Of a stretch of 5,363 nt of DNA, positions 1-4,595 are shown one piece after another (the stretch's first letter is position 1; the number at the start of each line of letters is the position of its first letter). Both the position numbers and the translations under genes were made by a program. Under the pieces are notes generated by a model. That model did not search any database, was not told where the DNA came from, and was given only the letters and a program-made list of their open reading frames with translations. This DNA is from an uncultured Oscillochloris sp. (lineage in GTDB: Bacteria > Chloroflexota > Chloroflexia > Chloroflexales > Chloroflexaceae), in assembly GCA_903877945.1 (NCBI GenBank), contig CAIRFY010000460.1, positions 1-5,363 on the forward strand, read 5' to 3'.

Positions 1-121
1 CCTCGATCTGCGGGCGTGCATCCTCGATCTGCGGGCGTGCATCCTCGATCTGCGGGCATGCATCCTCGATCTGCGGGCATGCATCCTCGATCTGCGGGCA
101 TGCATCCTCGATCTGCGGGCG
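1..121. repeat. 21-bp tandem repeat, five full copies plus a partial sixth
   Basis: Five consecutive 21-bp units (1-21, 22-42, 43-63, 64-84, 85-105) are followed by a truncated sixth that diverges after about base 121. Copies 1-2 and copies 3-5 differ at one position (G versus A in the segment GGGCRTGCAT), and the copies are otherwise identical. The array enters from the left edge, so its full length is unknown. No spacers separate the units, so it is not a CRISPR array. A unit of exactly seven codons keeps any reading frame through the array, and in forward frame 2 the G/A variant is synonymous (GCG/GCA, Ala). It is either a coding heptad repeat or an intergenic minisatellite. Confidence 0.95.
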
Positions 122-196
122 CAGGTGAGGTGCATGATGGGCGAGTTAATCTTTGCCGCTGCCCGTGCCACCCTTGAACGGAACGTGGGAATCTAA
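2..196 (+). CDS. Possible 3' end of a heptad-repeat protein (5' partial)
   Basis: Forward frame 2 is open from the left edge to a TAA at 194-196 and encodes 64 residues: five copies of the heptad LDLRACI, then a non-repetitive tail beginning LDLRAQVRCMMGEL and ending ERNVGI. In favour of coding are the 21-bp unit being a multiple of three, the only repeat variant being synonymous in this frame, and mostly G/C third positions. Leucines and isoleucine recur every seven residues, as a short coiled coil would have. Against it, no start or recognised domain is visible, and any exact 21-bp array gives an open frame unless the unit itself contains a stop. The family is not recognised. It would be convergent with the minus-strand gene ending at 265. 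Confidence 0.25.
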   Translation, partial: LDLRACILDLRACILDLRACILDLRACILDLRACILDLRAQVRCMMGELIFAAARATLERNVGI

Positions 197-264
197 GCGC
201 GTGCGAATGCACATGAAGAAGCCGAGACGATTGCCAGGATGTTTCACTCTGGCGTACACTGGCC

Positions 265-645
265 CTACGGGGCGGCCTGCTCAGTCAGCCACTCGCGCAG
301 TGCGGGTACGGAGAAGTCGGGCGCGACCGCCTCCAGATCTTTGAGCGCCGTGCTGGGGGGCGTTTCAGATGGGATGGTGAAGCGGGCGTACAGTGCGGCT
401 TGCTTCACATGGTAGGCGTTGACCACCGACTCGATGGTCATCCAGCCCTTGATCTCGGCCGGGTCGGCCCCACTGAGTTGTACGACCGAGCCGTCCGGCA
501 TGAGCTTATCGGAAGCTGACCAAAGCCCGGCATACTGGGCGACCTGGATGGTGCCAAAGAAGAGTACCAGGATGAGGGCGGCGTAGGCGAGCCCGCTGAT
601 GCGCAGGCTGCCGTGGGCGCGGGGTGCGCTGGTCTGGGTAGTCAT
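265..645 (-). CDS. Small single-pass membrane protein with a C-terminal helical domain
   Basis: This encodes 126 residues from the third of three tandem ATG codons (651, 648, 645). The SD AGGAG at 652-656 lies 6 nt from the third ATG but abuts the first, so I chose 645. The N-terminus is short and polar, followed by one clear hydrophobic helix (about residues 17-40, around AALILVLFFGTIQVAQ), then a soluble tail of about 85 residues. That tail (IKGWMTIESV..AYHV..AALYARFTIP) resembles a small domain I associate with the C-termini of some bacterial membrane 4Fe-4S or redox proteins, although no Cys cluster is present here. This match is from memory. The gene starts 14 nt after the chimeric ORF upstream (TAA at 662-660) and is probably co-transcribed with it. 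It is likely membrane-anchored with a regulatory or assembly role. Function unknown. Confidence 0.7.
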   Translation of the reverse strand: MTTQTSAPRAHGSLRISGLAYAALILVLFFGTIQVAQYAGLWSASDKLMPDGSVVQLSGADPAEIKGWMTIESVVNAYHVKQAALYARFTIPSETPPSTALKDLEAVAPDFSVPALREWLTEQAAP

Positions 646-651
646 CATCAT

Positions 652-656
652 CTCCT
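652..656 (-). promoter_or_regulatory. RBS that decides among three ATG codons
   Basis: AGGAG on the minus strand sits directly against ATGATGATG. Only the third ATG (645) has normal spacing of 6 nt, so translation probably begins at MTTQTSAP rather than MMMTTQ. Confidence 0.6.
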
Positions 657-659
657 GAC

Positions 660-1073
660 TTATGGGGAGATGAGCATCGCGAAGTCGTAGGCAGTCTCGC
701 CCATATTCCCCGCGTAATCCTCCCAGAAGATCGTCTTGTCATCTACCTGATGCACACCACGCTGGACGAGCGCGGTAATCCCATAATCTTTGTAGACCGC
801 GCCGATAAACTCCTCGCTGCTGGTGAGGCGGCCCTTGTAGCGCGCACGCAACCCGCCGACGCCGAAGTCGCCCAGGGCGCGCTCGTTCGAAAGGTAGACC
901 AGGTCAGCCTTGCTGCGCAGGCGACGCTTGACCAGATCCTTGTGGATGTTAGAGATATACTCCAGGGCCGCGCCCTGGCAGGTGGCACCGGGGTGGCCGG
1001 TGCCGAAACGCTCCACGATGCCCTTGATGTCGTGGGCGATGATTGCTTCGTCTTCGGCGATCAAAATACGCAC
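660..1073 (-). CDS. Chimeric ORF: receiver-type N-terminus joined to an SQR-like flavoprotein fragment
   Basis: This is a GTG-started ORF of 137 residues. Residues 1-16 or so (MRILIAEDEAIIAHDI) look exactly like strand 1/helix 1 of a response-regulator receiver, including the acidic pair E7-D8. From about residue 18 the sequence changes to the middle of an FAD-dependent sulfide:quinone oxidoreductase-like protein: GTGHPGATCQGAALEY (Cys32 sits where this family carries a conserved Cys), LVYLSNE (60-64), GDFGVGG (69-74), then YKDYGI and WEDY..N.GET..DFAML. Full-length members of that family have roughly 350-450 residues. Here the FAD-binding N-terminal part and the C-terminal part are missing, and the ORF stops right after DFAMLISP where relatives continue. 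The frame is intact with no internal stops. I infer a deletion fusion: it could be expressed but cannot be a working SQR. The RBS is weak (GGGA, 9 nt upstream). It lies 51 bp after the pseudo-receiver gene. Confidence 0.6.
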   Translation of the reverse strand: MRILIAEDEAIIAHDIKGIVERFGTGHPGATCQGAALEYISNIHKDLVKRRLRSKADLVYLSNERALGDFGVGGLRARYKGRLTSSEEFIGAVYKDYGITALVQRGVHQVDDKTIFWEDYAGNMGETAYDFAMLISP

Positions 1074-1124
1074 GTCGCACTATCCCGTGGCAACAGGTGA
1101 TGAACCTGCACCCGCAATCGCACC

Positions 1125-1532
1125 CTAGCTACACCCGTCCCGAGCCGAGCCACCCGCCAGCGCCGCGATGGCGGGAAGAAGGTCACGATGGAGCGTGTCA
1201 ACGCTGAGGAAACGGTCTGTGCCGACACTGAGCGCGGCCTGTTGGTACTCCACAAGCCCGAGTTGCGCGATTGCGATGATCTTGACATCGGGGACGATCA
1301 CACGCAGCGGCGCGATCAGGGCCAGAGCCTCCGGTGCATTACCATCGAGACCCAGGACGATCACCTGTGGCCGACGCACCGCTGCGAGCGCCAGGGCATC
1401 ATCGGGGCGGAATACAGCACCAACCACCGCCACGGTACATGCGCGTGGCTCATCAAGAAAGCGACTGACCATCTGCACAAAGGCCGGATGGTGGGCGACC
1501 ACGAGTACTGAAATACATGACACCGTTTGCAT
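1125..1532 (-). CDS. Degenerate receiver-domain protein (pseudo-receiver)
   Basis: This encodes 135 residues and has the full length and fold pattern of a stand-alone response-regulator receiver: SVLVVAHHPAF (8-18), RPQVIVLGLD (54-63), DVKIIAIAQ (82-90), QAALSVGTDRFLSVDTLHRDLLP (spanning 97-120). Every functional residue is replaced. The acidic pair is A13-H14, the phosphoacceptor Asp position is G61, the switch Thr/Ser is A89 and the conserved Lys is V111. It therefore cannot take part in classical Asp phosphorylation. It may be a constitutive protein-binding module or simply a decaying gene, though the frame is intact. The start is the ATG at 1532, with SD GTGAGGG at 1538-1544 (5 nt spacing). 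A longer TTG-started version from 1595 lacks such a site and its extra 21 residues do not resemble a receiver. There is no DNA-binding output domain. It is the first gene of the minus-strand cluster. Confidence 0.65.
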   Translation of the reverse strand: MQTVSCISVLVVAHHPAFVQMVSRFLDEPRACTVAVVGAVFRPDDALALAAVRRPQVIVLGLDGNAPEALALIAPLRVIVPDVKIIAIAQLGLVEYQQAALSVGTDRFLSVDTLHRDLLPAIAALAGGSARDGCS

Positions 1533-1599
1533 CGCCACCCTCACTGATACGCACCTGCGATGGAATCCGTAAGGGACGCTGAACAAGATTCGCAATAGC

Positions 1600-1697
1600 G
1601 CAAAAGTAACGCGGTGAAGCGTCCTGTCATTCTGAGCGAAGCGAAGAATCCCGGCCGGGATTCTTCGCTTCGCTCAGAATGACAGCGTTACTTTTGC
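1600..1697. repeat. Large palindromic REP/MITE-like element
   Basis: The core, 1624-1685, is a perfect 62-bp palindrome with 31-bp arms centred in CCGGCCGG; its arm begins CTGTCATTCTGAGCGAAGCG. It is framed by a second perfect 13-bp inverted repeat (GCAAAAGTAACGC at 1600-1612, its complement at 1685-1697). The left side carries an 11-bp insertion (1613-1623) between the two arms that the right side lacks. The CATTCTGAGCGAAGCGAAGAATC-type core resembles a dispersed intergenic repeat that I recall from many bacterial genomes; this is not checked. No transposase ORF is inside, so it would need an enzyme acting in trans. Transcribed, it folds into a very stable hairpin that could end or protect the transcript of the STAS-like gene, whose stop codon is 82 bp upstream of the element on the minus strand. 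Confidence 0.9.
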
Positions 1698-1708
1698 TCT
1701 GTTGTCAA
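1679..1708 (-). promoter_or_regulatory. Candidate promoter at the edge of the palindromic element
   Basis: On the minus strand a perfect -35 TTGACA (1708-1703) is followed after 18 bp by TGTCAT (1684-1679), a 4/6 match to the -10 consensus. It points toward the pseudo-receiver gene. The -10 would lie inside the palindrome, so the transcript would begin with the hairpin. The match may be chance. Confidence 0.35.
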
Positions 1709-1779
1709 AAATCGCTCTCTCCGCCACGATGATCATGACACCGGGCATCCGAGCTATGGCCTACCAAACGCACCCCGTG

Positions 1780-2184
1780 CTAGAGGAACCGCTTCATTTT
1801 ACTGATTTCCGCCCACCCGTCATCCACCGAGGAGACGACCACGCGAAAGTCGTCGTTACCTGTTTCTTCGGCGGCCTGTCGTACCGCGATACGCGTGACT
1901 GCACTGGGCATAACCTCCACTGTTTTATAGAGGTTGTGATCTTTGGCGTAGCGCATTGCTTGTGCGATACTCTCCTTCGTTTTTTCGGAGGGAGGCTTTA
2001 GCTCGGTTAAATCGGCCAACGTAAGGAATCGCTTTCCGCGCATACTGTCCACGGCTTCGTTGAACTGTTTCAGAAACTGCGTCGAGATCTGTGCCACCAG
2101 CGCATCTGTCCAGAAGCCCTTCAGCCGGACGTAGACGACACGGTCGTTCGTAGAGACGACTTCGAAGTAATCGGTGATTTTCAT
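1780..2184 (-). CDS. STAS/SpoIIAA-like small cytoplasmic protein
   Basis: This encodes 134 residues starting MKITDYFEVV, with SD AAGGAG (2191-2196) 6 nt before the ATG. An alternative upstream start at 2256 has no comparable site. The pattern of alternating strands and amphipathic helices is that of a SpoIIAA/STAS-type or Sec14-like fold: RVVYVRLKGFWTDAL (15-29), FLKQFNEAVD, then the strand RFLTLADLTELKPPS (52-66) and a long helix with AMRYAKDHNLYKTVE (76-90). No signal peptide, membrane segment or Cys cluster is present. In such proteins the residue before the helix after strand 3 is a phosphorylatable Ser/Thr; here the candidates are T60 and S66, which is speculative. It lies 190 bp downstream of the response-regulator gene on the same strand. 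It could be a partner-switching or chemotaxis-like output component, or unrelated. The family assignment is from fold pattern only. Confidence 0.65.
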   Translation of the reverse strand: MKITDYFEVVSTNDRVVYVRLKGFWTDALVAQISTQFLKQFNEAVDSMRGKRFLTLADLTELKPPSEKTKESIAQAMRYAKDHNLYKTVEVMPSAVTRIAVRQAAEETGNDDFRVVVSSVDDGWAEISKMKRFL

Positions 2185-2334
2185 AGAATGCTCCTTATTG
2201 TATCGCCACTCTCCCTCGCCTGCGCCGGAAGTCCCGACGATGGTAACGATGCGCAACTATGACGCCATTGTCGTTGCCGCGCACCATCAACTCCAGCATA
2301 GCAGGTGGCGCGGGTTTGCACGAGCGTAGCAGTA

Positions 2335-2350
2335 CCCGCCGTGGGGCGGG
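2335..2350 (-). terminator. Weak terminator-like hairpin after the response-regulator gene
   Basis: A perfect 6-bp G/C stem (CCCGCC/GGCGGG) with a 4-nt loop begins 24 bp after the TAG of the response-regulator gene. No T-run follows, so it would be an imperfect or Rho-assisted terminator, or just a GC-rich hairpin. Confidence 0.3.
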
Positions 2351-2374
2351 ATTGGTACGCGCATCCAGTCACAG

Positions 2375-3028
2375 CTAATCGAGCGAGATCAGGCCGCGCT
2401 TGATCGCATAGCGCACCAGATCGGTCTGGTGCCGGAGATCGAGCTTGTGCATCACATTGGTGCGGTAGGTCTCGACCGTGCGCTCGCTGAGCCCGAGGCG
2501 TGCCGCGACCTCGGCGGAGGTGGCACCAAGGGCGACGAGGGGCAGCACATCACGCTCGCGTGCGGTGAGCAGTTCGTAGGGGTCTTCGATGGCGGACTCG
2601 GTCTGCCGCAGATAGCTACCAATCATGCGCTCAGCGAGCGCACTGCTGAGATAGCGCCGATGGGCAGCGGCCTCGCGCACCGCCAGAACAAACTCGGCGG
2701 CCTGGGCCTCCTTGATCACATAGGCAATGGCTCCGGCGCGCAATGCCTCACGCACATAGAGATCATCGGCGTGCATCGAGAGCACCACCACACGCGTCTG
2801 CGGCGTACTCGCACGCACCGCCCGGATGACCTCGATCCCGCTCATCCCCGGCAGCATCAGATCGACGACCAGCACATCCGGGGTGAGCCGGGCAACGAGA
2901 TCGATTGCGGTAGGACCATCGGCGGCCTCTCCCACCACCGTGCAGTGCAACTCGCGCTCCAGCAGACTACGCAGCCCCTGGCGCATGACATGGTGGTCGT
3001 CGACTAAGATGATCGTGATCGGCTCCAT
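2375..3028 (-). CDS. NarL/FixJ-family two-component response regulator
   Basis: This 217-residue protein is the usual length for the family. The receiver domain (about 4-120) carries the acidic pair D10-D11, phosphoacceptor D56 in VVDLMLPGMSG, switch S84 and K106, so it is fully competent for phosphorylation. A linker leads to a LuxR/GerE helix-turn-helix (about 153-215): LLTARERDVLPLVALGATS, then AARLGLSERTVETYRTNV as the turn and recognition helices. It is a cytoplasmic DNA-binding regulator activated by phosphotransfer from the kinase encoded immediately upstream. The ATG (3028-3026) overlaps the kinase stop by one base (TGATG), with SD GAAGGA inside the kinase 3' end, which indicates translational coupling. 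Its targets are unknown. The operator-like repeats near the kinase and cas6 starts are candidates, but nothing here links them. Confidence 0.96.
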   Translation of the reverse strand: MEPITIILVDDHHVMRQGLRSLLERELHCTVVGEAADGPTAIDLVARLTPDVLVVDLMLPGMSGIEVIRAVRASTPQTRVVVLSMHADDLYVREALRAGAIAYVIKEAQAAEFVLAVREAAAHRRYLSSALAERMIGSYLRQTESAIEDPYELLTARERDVLPLVALGATSAEVAARLGLSERTVETYRTNVMHKLDLRHQTDLVRYAIKRGLISLD

Positions 3029-4110
3029 CAGCGTCCTTCTTCTGCCGCAGCCACCGAGGTGAGCGGGAGCAGTGCGTAGAGGCGGGTGCCTTCACCGGGT
3101 GCGGAATCAATCCTGAACTGTCCACCCACAAGCAGCACTCGCTCGTGCATGCCAACCAGGCCAACAGAGTGATGGGCGCGCCGCGCAGCGGCGACATCAA
3201 ACCCACAGCCCTCATCCTCAATCGTGATCGCGAGATCTCCCTGGTGGAGCCAGATCTGCACGGCGGCGTGATCAACCTGCGCGTAGCGCGCCACGTTCGT
3301 CAGTCCCTCCTGGACAATCCGATACGCCACGATCACCACCTGTAGCGGGAGCGGGGTCGGCAACTCGCGATACTTAAAGTCAACCGCAATGTGGGTCTGC
3401 TCGTGGTAGCGGCGAATATACCAATGGAGCGTGGGCAGCAGCCCCAGGTCATCGAGCATCGGCGGAAGCAGATCGAGCGACATCTGGCGCACCTGCCCGG
3501 TCAGGGTCGTCACAACCTGCTGCGCCGTGCGGAGCCGGGCGCGGATCTGCTCCGCCGTCTCCTGCGTACCGGCCTCCAGCACCATATTCAGCCCGGTTAA
3601 CATCTGTCCGATCTCGTCGTGGAGTTCGTGGGCGAGCGCCCGCCGCTCCGTCTCCTGCGCGTTCACGAGTCGCAGCGAGAGCGCACGCATCTGGTCGGCA
3701 TAGGTGCGCAGCGCCTGATCCGCGTACCGAACGGCGCTGATCTCGACTACTATTACGCCGAGCCCGATCGGCGGCGCAGCGGGGGCGGCCACGGGGTAGC
3801 AACTCATCAGCCAGTGACGTTCATCACCAGGGGCGGCCCATGTCTCCCCGCGCAGTTCCAGGTTAAGAATCGGCTGGAGGTTGGTGAACACGGAGCGATA
3901 CAGCGGCTCCAGTCGATCCGCCAGATGCGGAAGCACATCCCGCACTGGCTGACCGATGTGACTGCTGGCTGATTGACCATTCATCGTGGCAAGGGCATCG
4001 TTGATACGCACGAAGCGCAGGTCACGATCAATGAATGCCAATCCGACCAGGGTGTTAGCGAACAGCGTATCGAGCAGGGTGAGGAGCGACTCGGGCGGCA
4101 GCAGCGACAT
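3028..4110 (-). CDS. Soluble PAS-domain sensor histidine kinase (HisKA_3/NarX-type)
   Basis: This encodes 360 residues from the ATG at 4110. A PAS-like sensor (about 8-128: TLFANTLVGLAFIDRDLRFV, IGQPVRDVLP, then GVIVVEISA) is followed by a short coiled-coil linker, a HisKA_3 dimerisation/phosphoacceptor domain with ERRALAHELHDEIGQ (phosphoacceptor H164) and a GHKL ATPase domain: N-box QEGLTNVARYA (N272), G1 box DEGCGFD (299-305), G2 box GLVGMHER and the closing GEGTRLYALLPL. No transmembrane segment is present, so it senses a cytoplasmic signal, perhaps redox, ligand or protein; PAS cofactor binding cannot be judged. The start is uncertain. A GTG at 4170 adds 20 unconserved-looking residues and has no clear SD, whereas the ATG at 4110 has GGCGGA 6 nt upstream. 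It phosphorylates the overlapping NarL-type regulator. Confidence 0.95.
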   Translation of the reverse strand: MSLLPPESLLTLLDTLFANTLVGLAFIDRDLRFVRINDALATMNGQSASSHIGQPVRDVLPHLADRLEPLYRSVFTNLQPILNLELRGETWAAPGDERHWLMSCYPVAAPAAPPIGLGVIVVEISAVRYADQALRTYADQMRALSLRLVNAQETERRALAHELHDEIGQMLTGLNMVLEAGTQETAEQIRARLRTAQQVVTTLTGQVRQMSLDLLPPMLDDLGLLPTLHWYIRRYHEQTHIAVDFKYRELPTPLPLQVVIVAYRIVQEGLTNVARYAQVDHAAVQIWLHQGDLAITIEDEGCGFDVAAARRAHHSVGLVGMHERVLLVGGQFRIDSAPGEGTRLYALLPLTSVAAAEEGR

Positions 4111-4153
4111 AAAGAATCCGCCAGCGATGGGGCGTCTTAATGCCTCATCGCTC

Positions 4154-4184
4154 GTGAACCTTCCGTTCACATCTATCGATGTGA
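4154..4184. promoter_or_regulatory. Two adjoining inverted repeats upstream of the kinase start
   Basis: GTGAAC-5-GTTCAC (4154-4170) is directly joined to TCACATC-4-GATGTGA (4167-4184). Both are perfect, with 6- and 7-bp arms, and share 4 bp. They lie 44-74 bp before the preferred kinase ATG, where an operator or a leader hairpin would sit. If the alternative GTG start (4170) were used they would overlap the initiation region. Autoregulation by the NarL-type protein is possible but is inference only. Confidence 0.4.
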
Positions 4185-4480
4185 GGACGAGGCACGAGGC
4201 TCTGATAGGGAATAGCTCTGGTAGACAGCGATAACTACCCCCATGCTATCACACCACTGCAAGACTTTACGTGGCACCCGTGTCAGGGGTTTTTTGCTAA
4301 GGGTGCCTTCAAGGGTGATCATCGCTGGGCCGTGGCTCAACAGACCTTCTGCGTAGGTGAAGATATCAGTGCTGGGGGGCAGCCATTCGATGTCGGCTGC
4401 GCTTTCGTCATCTCAATACCCTGGAGCAGGCGGAATTGGGAGAGCAAACGTAAACTCAAAACCCTCACGCTTTTGTCATC
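4185..4480. other. Divergent intergenic region, no supported gene
   Basis: I see no credible gene here: the open frames on both strands lack an RBS and any recognisable domain. It contains an inverted repeat GGCACCC/GGGTGCC (4273-4279, 4301-4307) whose loop includes a run of T (4290-4295) after GGGG, and a short direct repeat AAGGGTG (4299-4305, 4311-4317) with 12-bp spacing. The first could be a remnant of a terminator or a leader structure. Kinase promoter elements must lie in the left part, but none matches consensus well. Confidence 0.5.
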
Positions 4481-4491
4481 AACGGGGTATA

Positions 4492-4535
4492 GTCGTAATG
4501 ACAGGTCGTATGCTATACTTGGCGCATGTGTCGTA
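4492..4535 (+). repeat. Three direct copies of GTCGTA around the cas6 promoter
   Basis: GTCGTA occurs at 4492-4497, 4505-4510 and 4530-4535, spaced 13 and 25 bp start to start. The copies lie on both sides of the predicted -10 box, and the last overlaps the left arm of the inverted repeat in the leader. They could be iterated half-sites for a regulator. With 6-bp units, chance is a real alternative. Confidence 0.35.
4511..4519 (+). promoter_or_regulatory. Extended -10 promoter for cas6
   Basis: TGCTATACT is an extended -10 element (TGN followed by TATACT, 5/6 to consensus). No good -35 is found at 16-18 bp, which is typical of extended -10 promoters and leaves room for an activator. Initiation near 4526 would give a leader of about 70 nt before the ATG. 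Confidence 0.5.
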
Positions 4536-4555
4536 CAGATTTCATCCGTCTGTAC
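4533..4555. promoter_or_regulatory. Inverted repeat in the cas6 leader (operator or hairpin)
   Basis: GTACAGA and TCTGTAC form perfect 7-bp arms around a 9-bp spacer, just downstream of the predicted start site and about 40 bp before the ATG. The arm centres are about 1.5 helical turns apart. A dimeric repressor bound here would block transcription; in RNA it would be a modest stem-loop. Confidence 0.45.
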
Positions 4556-4595
4556 CAGCGGGGGCACGTCTTTCTTCGCTGCTGAAGGAGTTGGC

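Noticed and set aside
1..121. CRISPR array
   Set aside because: The 21-bp units are directly contiguous with no spacers and are shorter than known CRISPR repeats plus spacers.
1168..1572. Forward ORFs opposite the pseudo-receiver gene
   Set aside because: The translation is rich in Ser, Arg and Thr with no domain; the minus strand gives a receiver fold in the same interval with a good RBS.
1125..1595. Longer pseudo-receiver starting at a TTG at 1595
   Set aside because: The extra 21 residues do not resemble a receiver, and the internal ATG at 1532 has a good SD at proper spacing.
3619..3972. Forward ORF of 117 codons opposite the kinase
   Set aside because: It is an antisense shadow of a clear PAS/histidine-kinase gene, with no RBS and no recognisable domain. 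The same applies to the forward ORFs at 2429-3007 and 3391-3703.
4167..4184. CRP-type binding site
   Set aside because: The half-sites TCACA and TGTGA are in the inside-out order (TCACA-N8-TGTGA) rather than TGTGA-N6-TCACA.
4273..4307. Intrinsic terminator
   Set aside because: The T-run lies inside the loop of the best stem, not after it, and no gene on either strand ends just upstream.
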